Shown here: piece after piece, positions 38,419 to 48,033 of the stretch
How positions within the stretch are numbered: the stretch's first letter is position 1
Layout: each line of letters opens with the position of its first letter
Origin: Rhodococcoides fascians A25f
GTDB taxonomy: Bacteria > Actinomycetota > Actinomycetes > Mycobacteriales > Mycobacteriaceae
DNA: 64,000 nucleotides
Assembly: GCF_000760935.2 (NCBI RefSeq)
Contig: NZ_CP049744.1
Span: 2,883,501-2,947,500, forward strand
Reading direction: 5' to 3'
The notes under the pieces: model-generated
The model's input: only the letters and a program-made list of their open reading frames with translations
Database searches by the model: none
What the model was told of the DNA's origin: nothing
Translations under genes and position numbers: made by a program

Positions 38419-39942
38419 GTGAGCGATTCAGGTGAGGACGCACGGCTGGGCGCCGTGAACGCGTTCGTGGAGGAGGACCGTCTCGGTCTGTTCTCGTTCG
38501 CCGTTGCCGAGAAGCGATCCGAGTACCTGGCAGTCCTGCGGGCCTTCGACACCGCACGAGCCAATTACGTCGTCCTGCTGCACTCCGGAGACGTGGCCGA
38601 CCTCATCGCCCGCAGCCCCGGTCGGCACGCCGCACTGACCACACTCGACATCGCGCCCCTTCTCGATCAGCTCCACGCCTGGGGCCTGCTCGAACGCAGC
38701 TACGACGGCACCCGCGCGGCGACCCTCGCCGAATACCGCAACCGTCACTTCGTCTACCAGTTCGGCCAGGCCGGCTACAAGGCGTACCGCGCGGTCGAGG
38801 ACGTGCTCGGTGCCCGCCTGGACGACGCCTCGTTGTCCCGGCTGGTGTTGCCCGAGCTGCTGGCCGACATGCACGAGCTGGCCGAGGCGAACCGTCAGGC
38901 CGACGGCGATCGCATCTACCGCAAGCTGAGCAGACTCGATTCGACGCTGTCCGAGATGGCGACCCGCGCCGCACATTTCTACTTGGTGCTGGGCGATCTG
39001 GTGCGCACCACCGAGATCACTCCCGAGTCGTTTCTGGTCCACAAGGATGCGTTGCTGACGCACATGCGCGAGTTCAGCTCGGATCTCACCCGCTACGCCC
39101 CGAAGCTGGCGGAGGCGATCGCGCTCGTCGAGAGCACCGGCATCGAGGAGCTCGTCGAGCGCGCCGCGATCAGCGACGAACGAGTATTTCTCTCCGTCGA
39201 CGAACGGCGAGCCGACTGGACCGACCGCTGGGCCGGCCTGTCGCACTGGTTCGTCGCGGCGGAGTCCGAACTCAGCGAGTCCGAGCGACTCCGCGAAGGC
39301 ACGATGAGCGCGATTGCCGCCGTGCTGTCGCTCCTACGCCGCGTCACGGAGACCCGCAGGGGTGGCGTGAGCAGGGAAAGCCAACTGCGGCATCTGGCCG
39401 GCTGGTTCGCGGCCACTCCTACCGAGGACAGCGCGCACGCCCTGTTCCACGCCGTGTTCGGTCTCGGCAGGCCGCGGCACCTGTCGATGGTGCATCCTGA
39501 TGCCGACATCATCTCCACGTCCCGATCGTGGTGGGAGGCTCCGCCGGTCGAGATTTCCCGCACCCTGGCCGAGACCGGACGCACCCCGACCCCCGGCGTT
39601 CCGGGTCGGGTGCAGCGCAACGACGGTGGCATCAGACGGCTTCGGGAGCAGCAACTGGACGCGCAGCGATCACGCAGTGCCGCAGCGCAGTCGCTTGCGT
39701 CGGCCGGAATCCACGACCGAATTCTGAACGAGCAGGAAACCGAGGTGCTGTTGAGCCTGCTGAACGCTGCACTCACGGCGCGGGTACGGGTGAGTGGACG
39801 AACCTCCGACTCGTCCGGATCGGACAGCGGCGTGCGCTTGACGCTGAGCGACAGCGACCGTTCGACGATCGTGAGGACCAGCCGGGGACGCCTGCATCTG
39901 GACCGCCTGTCTCTCGATGTCAGTGAGGTCGCTCGCCGATGA
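38419..39942 (+). CDS. jetA: Wadjet type II JetA (DUF2397/TIGR02677), kleisin-like subunit
   Basis: A 507-residue protein of the TIGR02677 family. It opens with the family's LGLFSFAVAEKRSEYLAVLRAF and has a winged-helix-like part (TLDIAPLLDQLHAWGLLER, about 72-90) then EYRNRHFVYQFGQAGYKAYRAVE. The middle is helical and the C-terminus has an Arg/Gln-rich helix. In Wadjet systems JetA is the kleisin that bridges the SMC heads of JetC. GTG 38419 has TACCCT six bases upstream. The stop overlaps jetB (ATGA). The family assignment is from sequence recall; the role is from published Wadjet work. Confidence 0.88.
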   Translation: MSDSGEDARLGAVNAFVEEDRLGLFSFAVAEKRSEYLAVLRAFDTARANYVVLLHSGDVADLIARSPGRHAALTTLDIAPLLDQLHAWGLLERSYDGTRAATLAEYRNRHFVYQFGQAGYKAYRAVEDVLGARLDDASLSRLVLPELLADMHELAEANRQADGDRIYRKLSRLDSTLSEMATRAAHFYLVLGDLVRTTEITPESFLVHKDALLTHMREFSSDLTRYAPKLAEAIALVESTGIEELVERAAISDERVFLSVDERRADWTDRWAGLSHWFVAAESELSESERLREGTMSAIAAVLSLLRRVTETRRGGVSRESQLRHLAGWFAATPTEDSAHALFHAVFGLGRPRHLSMVHPDADIISTSRSWWEAPPVEISRTLAETGRTPTPGVPGRVQRNDGGIRRLREQQLDAQRSRSAAAQSLASAGIHDRILNEQETEVLLSLLNAALTARVRVSGRTSDSSGSDSGVRLTLSDSDRSTIVRTSRGRLHLDRLSLDVSEVARR

Positions 39943-41354
39943 GAGCTCGGGAAATCTCCACCCTCGCACTGGATTCCTACCAGCGGGCCGCCCGGGTCGC
40001 GCTGTCGAATCATCTGGTGACCACGACGTATCCCGATAGGATTGCGCTGCCTCTGCTGCGCAGATGGGCTACCGAGTTACGCGAGGACCTGCTCGAACTG
40101 TTCGGATATCGCCTCGAGGTCACCGAGACCACGGCACGTCTGTACCCGGTGATCGATCGGCTCGACGACAGCCAACCCGCCCGAACAGCCACCGACCGAA
40201 TCTTCGACCGACGTAGATACGCGTATCTGGCACTGGCACTGGCGGCCCTCGGCCGGGCAGGCAACCAGATCACCCTCTCCGAGCTTGCCGATCATGTTGC
40301 GGCAGAAGCAAGTCAAGTAGACGGAGTAGAGCTGACGACCGACCGAGCCAGCGACCGAGACGCATTCGTCGACGCCATCGGCTGGCTGGCGACCCGCGGT
40401 GCGATCGCACTGGCCGACGGTGACGCCACCGGTTGGGCCAACAATCCGTCCGCAGGCGAGGCCCTCTACGACATCGACCGGCCTGTCGTCGTCGCTCTCT
40501 TCCGGCCGCCTCGCGCCGTCCAGCATCTGCGATCGATTCGCGGTCTGTTGGCCGGCACGGACGCCGCGATCGATCCCGAGGATTCCGATCCGGGACACGG
40601 CGATTCGGGACGTGAGGCAGACCCGAAGGAAACGCTCCGTGCAGTACGCCGAGCGTTGGTCGAGCAACCGGTCGTCTATCTCGACGATCTCGACCCGGAC
40701 GGCCGCACTGCCCTGGCCGCATCGCGCACCGTTGCCGACGTCGAGTTGCTGACCGGTCTCGTTGCCGAGCGCCGTTCCGAGGGGGTGGCACTCATCGACA
40801 CCTCGGGTCGGCTGTCGGACCACCGCTTCCCCAGCACCGGAACCATTGCCCAGGTTGCGTTGTTGATCGCCGGTGAGATCTCGGACCGAGTGATCGATCC
40901 GGATGCACCCGCGCTGGCGACCTACCCCATACCCAACGGTGACGCCCTGATCGAGCAGTTGGACAGTGCCATTCCCGACGGCGGGATCTTTGGTGATCTC
41001 GCCGAGTTCGGGTTCGGTTCCGATGCAACGACATTCGACAGTGTGGACGAGAAGAAGCTGTATCCGTTGATCGAGGACAGTTGGTTGACCACGGTCGTCG
41101 ATGATCTCGTCGAACGTTTCGGCCGCACCTTCGCGGCTCAGTGGCAGAGCGATCGGGACGGCCTGCGGCTGCGTGCACTGGCACTACTGCATCGACTTCG
41201 CTTGGTGCACTGCGTATCCGGCGGCGCACTGGTACTGCCGGTGATCGCGCGTTACCGAGACGTGATGGTCAGCGTGCGTGATCGGACCCCGCAGGACTCA
41301 CTGTTCGGCAACGGACAATCCCCCAGCACCGATCCATCCGAAGTAGAGGCTTGA
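39939..41354 (+). CDS. jetB: Wadjet type II JetB (DUF2398/TIGR02678), KITE-like subunit
   Basis: A 471-residue TIGR02678-family protein. Visible landmarks are HLVTTTYPDRIALPLLRRWATELREDL-type N-terminus, FDRRRYAYLALALAALGRAG leading into a winged-helix, an aspartate-rich linker (about 210-230), and a C-terminal winged-helix (LRLRALALLHRLRLVHCVSGGALVLPVIARY). JetB dimers bind the kleisin JetA, as MukE does with MukF. ATG 39939 overlaps the jetA stop; jetC starts 4 bp after the stop. It has no enzyme motif. Confidence 0.86.
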   Translation: MRAREISTLALDSYQRAARVALSNHLVTTTYPDRIALPLLRRWATELREDLLELFGYRLEVTETTARLYPVIDRLDDSQPARTATDRIFDRRRYAYLALALAALGRAGNQITLSELADHVAAEASQVDGVELTTDRASDRDAFVDAIGWLATRGAIALADGDATGWANNPSAGEALYDIDRPVVVALFRPPRAVQHLRSIRGLLAGTDAAIDPEDSDPGHGDSGREADPKETLRAVRRALVEQPVVYLDDLDPDGRTALAASRTVADVELLTGLVAERRSEGVALIDTSGRLSDHRFPSTGTIAQVALLIAGEISDRVIDPDAPALATYPIPNGDALIEQLDSAIPDGGIFGDLAEFGFGSDATTFDSVDEKKLYPLIEDSWLTTVVDDLVERFGRTFAAQWQSDRDGLRLRALALLHRLRLVHCVSGGALVLPVIARYRDVMVSVRDRTPQDSLFGNGQSPSTDPSEVEA

Positions 41355-41358
41355 GTAG

Positions 41359-44300
41359 ATGACCGCACACTCGACACGTTTTCGGCCGACACGAGCAGGG
41401 ATCGTCAACCTGTGGGACTACCGCGATCAGGAGTTCTCCTTCGCCGACGGTCGCCTGGTGCTGCGTGGGCCCAACGGATCCGGCAAGACCAAAGCGCTCG
41501 AAGTACTGTTTCCCTTCGTCCTCGACGGGCGCATCGAACCGCGCCGACTCAATCCGTTCGCCGGTGAAGAGCGAACCATGAAGTCCAACCTGCTCTACCG
41601 AGGGCAGGAAAGCGCTCACTCGTACGTGTGGATGGAGTTCGGCCGCGGCTCGCGTGCGGACCCCGAATCGGTCACGGTCGGCATCGGCATGCGGGCCAGC
41701 CGTCAGAACGACAAGGTGACCCGCTGGTACTTCGTGGCCGACGGCCGAGTGGGCGTCGACTTCTCGTTGTTGGGCTCCGACGACCGGCCGTTGACGAAGA
41801 AGCAGTTGGCCGAACAACTCGGCAGCGATGCCATCACCGATCGACCTGTCGACTACCGCGCCGCGATCGATGCCCGGATGTTCGGGCTCGGCGCGCAACG
41901 TTACGACCAGTTGATCAATCTCATTCTGACACTTCGCCGTCCGCAGTTGGCCAAGAATCTCGATCCGAAGGGGCTGTCCCAGGCGCTGACCGACGGTCTG
42001 CGTCCCCTCGACGAGCAACTGGTACTCGAGGCGGCACGATCCTTCAGTGACATGGAGGAAGTGGGACGCGCGCTGGAGGGGCTGGCGCAAGCCGACCAGG
42101 CGGCAAGGAACTTCGTCTCGGTCTATTCCAAATACCTTCGAGTGCAATCCCGTTCGGATGTCGAGCAAGTCTCACGCCGGCTCGAGACCGTAACCCACGC
42201 GACCACTGCACACTTCGCGGCGTCGGCGCTCAAGGATCGTCGACTGGTGGAGCGGGCGGCAGCCGAAACTCGATTCGACGAGGCCGAGCGCGCACTGGAT
42301 CAGGCCGTCGCAGACCGCGAAACACTGCAGCGCTCGAGCGCGTACGAGGGCAAGCAGCAACTGGACGACCTGGCCGAATCTGCTGCAAAGCTGGAAGTGT
42401 CGACGGCGCAGCAGGCAGACCGGGCACGCAAAGCGCAAGCAGAACTGGAACAGCGCACCGCCGAGGCCGCTCGGGCGGACGCCGCACTCCGGGATTCCGT
42501 CGCCGCGGTGACCCGCGCGGAGGAAGAGCTCCAGACTGCGGCCGAGGACGCGGGCATCGTGTGGACACCGCTGCCGGGTACGGCTCGCAGTGATCAGATC
42601 AGTACCGCTCTTCGCGGGCATGCCGAGGAGCGGGACGGTGACGTACGCGCGGTTCGTGAGGCGCTCGCAACCGTCGAGAAGGCGTCCACGGAACGTGCTC
42701 GCGCGGAGAAGGCCGCAACGAAGGCGCGCGACTTGCTGGAGGCAGCGGCGGCAGCGGTCACCGAGGCCGAGGCGACCGTGGATCTGGAGAAGGCGCAGTT
42801 CGCTTCGGGACTGCGGGCCTGGTGGTCGAACAACTCGTCGCTGTACTCCTCCGCGGGCATCACCTCGGCCGTGTTCGAGGCCCTCGACGCGGCCTTGGCA
42901 GGCATCGGCGACGACGATGCCCCGAGCCTGGAATCGGTGCTCGCCGAGCAGACCGCAGACGGTATCGACGCAATTCGTGCTCGTCAGGCACAGGCACGCG
43001 TCGACGTGGCCACGCGCTCGGCCGAACTGAACGCGCTGCGCGACGAACTGTCCCTGGTGCAAGCCGAACACGACGACGCCCCACCGCCGTTCGCTGCGCG
43101 GACCGGCAGCCGTGCAGATCTGTCGGGCGCACCGCTGTGGCAGCTGGTTCGATTTGCCGACGCGGTGTCCCCTGCCGACGCGGCGGGGATCGAATCCGCG
43201 TTGCAGGCCGCCAATGTGCTCGACGGTTGGATCCACCCGACGGCGGACTTCCCCGCCGATGCCGACTCGGAGCAGTATCTGTCGCCGTTACCGGAGGCCT
43301 CCAGGCCCTCCGGGGCAACGCTGGCGTCCGTTCTGGAACCGGAACCCGGAACCGCCGTACCGGCCTCCCGCGTCCTGGATCTGCTCGAATCCGTTGCACT
43401 GCACCAGGAGCCGAACGACCGATCGGGCAGCGCTGTCGCGGTAGGTGTCGACGGCCGGTACTGGCAGGGTGTGCAGAGGGGTCGCCACGCGAAATCGGAC
43501 GCCGAGTACATCGGCGCCACGGCGCGGGCTCGCCGTCGGGAGCAGCGCATCGCCGAACTCGGCGGCGCGATCGATACGGCAACGGCTGCGCTCGAGACCG
43601 CGACGGCCGACGAGCTGGCGGCACGCGAGCTGGTGCAGGCTCTGGGCGCGGCCGCCAAACAACTCCCCCGTGTCTCGTCCATCGTGAAGGCACAACGCGC
43701 CGTCACGGCCGCCGCTGGAGCGCTCCGGACCTCGAAGGATGGTTCCGTAGCCGCCGACCGCGAATTCGATCAGGCGATCGCGGATCTGTCCGCGAAGGAG
43801 AAGCAACTGCGCACCGTCGCCGTCGCCCATCGCACGCCTCACATCGGACGCGATGTCGATGCCCTTGCCGCAGCGATTCGCCATTTCGAACACCAGGGCG
43901 CGGTGGTCATCCGCAAGCGCAGCGACCACACGCGCGAGAGCGAGCGGGCCCGCGAAGCCACCAACCGCCTCGAGGAGGCGACCGGTCTGGCCGAGGAGCT
44001 CGCCGAGGAAGCCGCGATAGCCGACGAGAACTACCGGCAACAGGTGCAACGCCTCGAGCTCCTGAGCGAGAAGCTCGGTGCTACCGCCGAACAGATCGAC
44101 ACCGATCTCGAGAACGCACGCGAACGCATCGAGAAGTGCCGCGTCGAGCAGCGTGCAGCCCGCAAAGCGGACAAGGAAGCCGGCGAAGCGATCGGCAAGG
44201 CCGAGGGTGCCTGCAACACGGCACTCGAAAGCCTGCGCGCCGCGGTCACCGAAACCCTGACCGATGCGGTGCGGCTGGCACCGTACGCCCGCAAGGATCT

Positions 44301-45543
44301 GCTTGCCATCCTCGGCGTCCACGAGACGTACGCGTGGCCGGCCAGTGACTCGGCGTGGCTGACGGTCGAACAGATCCTGTATCGAGTTCAGCAGGCCGAC
44401 GGTCCGGACGACGAGGTTCCGGTGCTTCCTCCGGTGGTGAGTGCATTGCACTCGGCACTCGATGCGGCGACAGCGTCCGTGAAAGTGAGTGACTCGAGCC
44501 GAAAGTCGACCCGGACGGCGCTGACGAGTGCGCTGCAGGAGTTCGACTCGCAACTGGCCGCATCGGGTCAGGACTACCGTTTGCAATGGGATGCGCCGGA
44601 CGGTTTGACGGTGGTACGAGTGCAGGACGAGCAGGGCTATTCGTCGGTCGGAGACTTCGCCGATCGAATCGGTTCGGCCAGGGCCGACCAGGAACTGCTG
44701 CTGACCGAGCAGGAGCGTCGCATTCTCGAGGATGCCCTGCTGACCGGCCTGGCGCAGCAGATCCACGAGCGCACCGTCGACGCGCGCGAGCTGATCGCAC
44801 AGATGTCCGCCGAGATGAAGCAACGGCGGATGTCCTCGGGCAACACGATCGGCGTGCACTGGGTGCTCGCGGACAATCTCGACGACGGGGCGCGGGCAGT
44901 GTCCAAACTGCTGGACCGCGACGCCTCGGCACTGAACCAGGACGACCTGGCCGCGATGCGCGCCCACTTCGCGTCGGAGATCAGGATTGCCCGTGCCGCA
45001 CATCCGGAACGGTCGTACCCCGAGATCCTTTCTGCGACTCTGGACTATCGCCGTTGGCGTGTGTTCGCCTTCACACTCATCAGTGGGGACGGCAACGAGG
45101 ATCGTCTCACCGTCGCCCGGCACAGTGCGCTCTCCGGCGGTGAACAGTCTGTCTCGCTGCACCTGCCGCTGTTCGCGGCAGCGCATGTGATGCTCTCGTC
45201 CGCCGATCCGCACTCCCCTCGTCTGCTCGCTCTCGACGAGGCGTTCGCCGGTGTCGACGACAACGGCCGCAGCGAATTGCTCGGCCTGAGTGTGCAATTC
45301 GATCTCGACCTGTTCATGACCGGCTACGACCTGTGGATCACCTACGCGGACGTCCCCGGTTGCGCGCACTACGACCTGGCGCATTCGACGGCCGAGAACA
45401 CCGTCAGTGCAGCGCTTCTGGTGTGGGAGGACGGCGAACTGTTCGCCGAACACGACGGCACCGACCTCGCGGCCGCACTCGGATCACCGTTGACGCGCCG
45501 TGTGCCGACGCGAACCGAAGGCGGGCTGGAGTTTGTCCAGTAA
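41359..45543 (+). CDS. jetC: Wadjet type II JetC (TIGR02680), SMC-like ATPase
   Basis: A 1394-residue SMC/SbcC/MukB-like motor. The N-terminal half of the head has Walker A GPNGSGKT (37-44). Long Ala/Glu/Arg-rich coiled coils run from about 260 to 520 and from about 700 to 1000 on either side of a globular middle (about 520-680) that could act as hinge. The C-terminal head half has the ABC signature LSGGEQ (1258-1263) and Walker B LLALDEAFAGVD (Asp1293, Glu1294). In Wadjet, JetC with JetA and JetB extrudes DNA loops and presents small circular DNA to JetD. Cysteine zinc hooks are absent. Confidence 0.9.
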   Translation: MTAHSTRFRPTRAGIVNLWDYRDQEFSFADGRLVLRGPNGSGKTKALEVLFPFVLDGRIEPRRLNPFAGEERTMKSNLLYRGQESAHSYVWMEFGRGSRADPESVTVGIGMRASRQNDKVTRWYFVADGRVGVDFSLLGSDDRPLTKKQLAEQLGSDAITDRPVDYRAAIDARMFGLGAQRYDQLINLILTLRRPQLAKNLDPKGLSQALTDGLRPLDEQLVLEAARSFSDMEEVGRALEGLAQADQAARNFVSVYSKYLRVQSRSDVEQVSRRLETVTHATTAHFAASALKDRRLVERAAAETRFDEAERALDQAVADRETLQRSSAYEGKQQLDDLAESAAKLEVSTAQQADRARKAQAELEQRTAEAARADAALRDSVAAVTRAEEELQTAAEDAGIVWTPLPGTARSDQISTALRGHAEERDGDVRAVREALATVEKASTERARAEKAATKARDLLEAAAAAVTEAEATVDLEKAQFASGLRAWWSNNSSLYSSAGITSAVFEALDAALAGIGDDDAPSLESVLAEQTADGIDAIRARQAQARVDVATRSAELNALRDELSLVQAEHDDAPPPFAARTGSRADLSGAPLWQLVRFADAVSPADAAGIESALQAANVLDGWIHPTADFPADADSEQYLSPLPEASRPSGATLASVLEPEPGTAVPASRVLDLLESVALHQEPNDRSGSAVAVGVDGRYWQGVQRGRHAKSDAEYIGATARARRREQRIAELGGAIDTATAALETATADELAARELVQALGAAAKQLPRVSSIVKAQRAVTAAAGALRTSKDGSVAADREFDQAIADLSAKEKQLRTVAVAHRTPHIGRDVDALAAAIRHFEHQGAVVIRKRSDHTRESERAREATNRLEEATGLAEELAEEAAIADENYRQQVQRLELLSEKLGATAEQIDTDLENARERIEKCRVEQRAARKADKEAGEAIGKAEGACNTALESLRAAVTETLTDAVRLAPYARKDLLAILGVHETYAWPASDSAWLTVEQILYRVQQADGPDDEVPVLPPVVSALHSALDAATASVKVSDSSRKSTRTALTSALQEFDSQLAASGQDYRLQWDAPDGLTVVRVQDEQGYSSVGDFADRIGSARADQELLLTEQERRILEDALLTGLAQQIHERTVDARELIAQMSAEMKQRRMSSGNTIGVHWVLADNLDDGARAVSKLLDRDASALNQDDLAAMRAHFASEIRIARAAHPERSYPEILSATLDYRRWRVFAFTLISGDGNEDRLTVARHSALSGGEQSVSLHLPLFAAAHVMLSSADPHSPRLLALDEAFAGVDDNGRSELLGLSVQFDLDLFMTGYDLWITYADVPGCAHYDLAHSTAENTVSAALLVWEDGELFAEHDGTDLAAALGSPLTRRVPTRTEGGLEFVQ

Positions 45544-46771
45544 CGGCGAATGGCGGGGCAGCGCGGAATTGTCTGCGCTGCTGGATGCTGCGCGAAAGAA
45601 GTTGGAGTCCAACTGGCTTCGGGTCGGTGGCAACATCACCGTCGATCTGAGCGATGCCCCGGAGCTGTGGCGTCTGTGCAGCGCCATCTCTCGGTCCAAC
45701 TCCAGTCTGCATTCTCGGGCGCGGAGCACCAAGCTCGACCTCGAGCGGTTCGACGTGTGGCTGAGCCATCCGCTCAACGGTGGCGCCGGATTGATCGAGA
45801 CTCTCAGCGAGCAGGCCCCGTTGCAGGACAAGAAGCGCATCGCGGCGGACAAGGCTCAGGTGCGCTCCGACGCGCTGGATCGAGCCAGGGAGGTACTCGG
45901 CGGTGGTGCCGATCGCGAGTGGATCGAGTACTGGATCGCCTCGCTGCTCAATCAGGACGGCACGCTCGGCGGCCGCGTCGCCGTCGACGCATTGGCGGTG
46001 GCAACGCAGGTCCTGGCCCTGCTTCCGGTGGACGGGATGTCGCTCACCGAGCTGGCGGAACTGGCCACCGGTGATACCAAGGCCCTCGCGGGCGGAGGAG
46101 CTGCGAAGCTCGTCCTCGACGCACTGTCGTTGCGCGAGAACGTGCCTCGACCCGTCGACCCGGTGGGCATCAGGGCGCTGTGGGAAACGGCCGGGGTGTC
46201 GGTCGACGCACTGTCGAGTCGGGTCCTGGTTCTCGGCTACCGCGTCGCCGAGAACCACACCGTGGCTCGCTGGCTCAACGACGCAGCCGACGAGGGCGTG
46301 CCTTTTCCCGTCACCGTGGACATGCTCGCGCGTGGCCCGCTCACGAACAGCTCGTCGACGGTGTTCGTCTGCGAGAACATCGCTGTGCTCGCCGCCGCAG
46401 CCCGAACTCTCGGCTCGAACAGCGCAAGCGTGATCTGCACCGACGGCCAGCCCTCGGCCGCGGTGCATCGGCTGCTGGCTTCGCGCGCTCCCGACACCGC
46501 CATCGAGTGGCGAGCCGACTTCGACTGGGCCGGACTGCACATAGTGAAACGAGCCGTGGATCGATACGGCGCGTCACCGTGGCGGATGGATGTCGATTCC
46601 TACCGGCACGGACTGGATGCGCGGAATTCGGAACCACTGAAGGGACATCCCACGGACAGTCCGTGGGACCCGGAACTGGCTGCCGCACTCCGTGATTCGG
46701 GTCGAGCGGTCATGGAAGAACGACTGATCCCGGATCTGCTGGCGGATCTACGCCTTGGGCCCGCGAACTAA
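45500..46771 (+). CDS. jetD: Wadjet type II JetD (DUF2399/TIGR02679), TOPRIM nuclease
   Basis: A 423-residue TIGR02679 protein. The C-terminal DUF2399 part carries a topoisomerase VI-like [20 protein letters not shown] (Glu292), [10 protein letters not shown], and [12 protein letters not shown] (Asp340-x-Asp342), which fit metal-binding catalytic acids. In Wadjet systems JetD cuts circular plasmid DNA. The start is uncertain: GTG 45500 overlaps jetC by 44 nt and TTG 45533 by 11 nt; neither has a well-spaced RBS. The stop overlaps the convergent mshC stop region by 4 nt. Confidence 0.87.
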   Translation: MCRREPKAGWSLSSNGEWRGSAELSALLDAARKKLESNWLRVGGNITVDLSDAPELWRLCSAISRSNSSLHSRARSTKLDLERFDVWLSHPLNGGAGLIETLSEQAPLQDKKRIAADKAQVRSDALDRAREVLGGGADREWIEYWIASLLNQDGTLGGRVAVDALAVATQVLALLPVDGMSLTELAELATGDTKALAGGGAAKLVLDALSLRENVPRPVDPVGIRALWETAGVSVDALSSRVLVLGYRVAENHTVARWLNDAADEGVPFPVTVDMLARGPLTNSSSTVFVCENIAVLAAAARTLGSNSASVICTDGQPSAAVHRLLASRAPDTAIEWRADFDWAGLHIVKRAVDRYGASPWRMDVDSYRHGLDARNSEPLKGHPTDSPWDPELAAALRDSGRAVMEERLIPDLLADLRLGPAN

Positions 46772-48009
46772 CGCAGCGGCACTCCGAGCAGCGCGTCGAC
46801 GGCATCGGCGAAGGCACCGGGTGCGCCTGCATCCGATCCACCCCGCTCGACTGCAAAACTCGCCCACGCGTCGAGAGCGTCGAGCGCCTTGGGTGTGTCG
46901 AGGTCGTCGGCCAGGTGCTGCCGGAGCCGGTTGACCACGTCGTCGGCCGACGCCGCCGCGTCGAGCGCCGCTGCCCGACGCCACAGCGCGAGCCGGGTGT
47001 GAGCCCGTTCGAGGACCTCGTCGGACCACGGTCGATCCTGCCGGTAGTGACCCGCCAACAGGCCGAGACGCACAGCGGCCGGATCGACGTTCTCGGCGCG
47101 GAGCTTGGAGACGAACACGAGGTTGCCGCGGCTCTTGGACATCTTCTCGCCGTCCAGCCCGATCATTCCCGTGTGCACGTAGTGGCGGGCGAAGCGGGGA
47201 TCGCCGGTCGCAGCCTCGGCGTGGGCCGCAGAGAATTCGTGGTGCGGGAAGATGAGATCGCTTCCGCCGCCCTGGATATCGAAGCCGGTTCCGATGCGAT
47301 TGAGTGCGATTGCAGCACACTCGATGTGCCAACCCGGTCGGCCGGGGCCCCACGGCGACGACCACGACGGTTCGCCGGGACGCACCGCGCGCCACAACAA
47401 TGCGTCGAGTGAATTTCGCTTGCCTGCGCGATCTGGATCGCCACCGCGCTCGGCGAAGAACGTGTCCATCGTGGGGCGGTCGTATCCGGACTCGTAGCCG
47501 AATTGCTCGGTGGCGTCGGCGCGGAAGTACACGTCGGGGTACTCGGCGTCGTCGACGACGTAGGCGGCACCGGACGCCACCAACTTCTCCACCAGTTCGA
47601 CGACCTCGTCGACGGACTCGACGGCCCCGATGTAGTCGCGAGGAGGGATCACCCGCAGAGCTTCCATATCGGCGCGGAAGAGCTCGATCTCGCGCGCCCC
47701 CAGGTCGCGCCAGTCCTCACCGTCGCGATCGGCACGCTCGAACAGCGGATCGTCGACATCGGTCACGTTCTGCACGTAGTGCACGTCGACACCGGCATCT
47801 CGCCACAACCGGTTGATCAGGTCGAACGTCAGGTAGGTCGCTGCGTGTCCCAGATGGGTGGCGTCGTACGGGGTGATGCCGCAGACGTACATGCGGGCGG
47901 TCGAACCCGGGGTGACGGGACGGACCTGGCGGTCGGCGGTGTCGAACAATCGAAGCGCTGGACCCTGTCCTGGGATTGTCGGGATCTCCGGGCTGGACCA
48001 AGAATGCAT
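46768..48009 (-). CDS. mshC: Mycothiol ligase MshC (cysteine:glucosaminyl-inositol ligase)
   Basis: Joins cysteine to GlcN-Ins with ATP, the third step of mycothiol synthesis. The 413-residue product is a cysteinyl-tRNA-synthetase paralog without the tRNA-binding end. It has the zinc Cys43 in [15 protein letters not shown] (HIGH-like THLGH 51-55) and KMSKS at 289-293. It is distinguished from CysS by the start [13 protein letters not shown] and [14 protein letters not shown]. The order with the SCO1664-like, DUF3090, phosphatase and uppP genes upstream follows mycobacteria, but the cysQ homologue usually next to mshC is absent. Confidence 0.96.
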   Translation of the reverse strand: MHSWSSPEIPTIPGQGPALRLFDTADRQVRPVTPGSTARMYVCGITPYDATHLGHAATYLTFDLINRLWRDAGVDVHYVQNVTDVDDPLFERADRDGEDWRDLGAREIELFRADMEALRVIPPRDYIGAVESVDEVVELVEKLVASGAAYVVDDAEYPDVYFRADATEQFGYESGYDRPTMDTFFAERGGDPDRAGKRNSLDALLWRAVRPGEPSWSSPWGPGRPGWHIECAAIALNRIGTGFDIQGGGSDLIFPHHEFSAAHAEAATGDPRFARHYVHTGMIGLDGEKMSKSRGNLVFVSKLRAENVDPAAVRLGLLAGHYRQDRPWSDEVLERAHTRLALWRRAAALDAAASADDVVNRLRQHLADDLDTPKALDALDAWASFAVERGGSDAGAPGAFADAVDALLGVPLR

Positions 48010-48033
48010 GCAGCCGAGCCTATCCGAGCCCGA

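Noticed and set aside
43288..45453. 721-codon open frame opposite jetC
   Set aside because: Antisense shadow of a high-GC coding region; no start signal or domain.
38373..46771. LexA or mobile-element signals around the Wadjet genes
   Set aside because: No LexA-like palindrome, transposase, or flanking direct repeat was seen at either edge.
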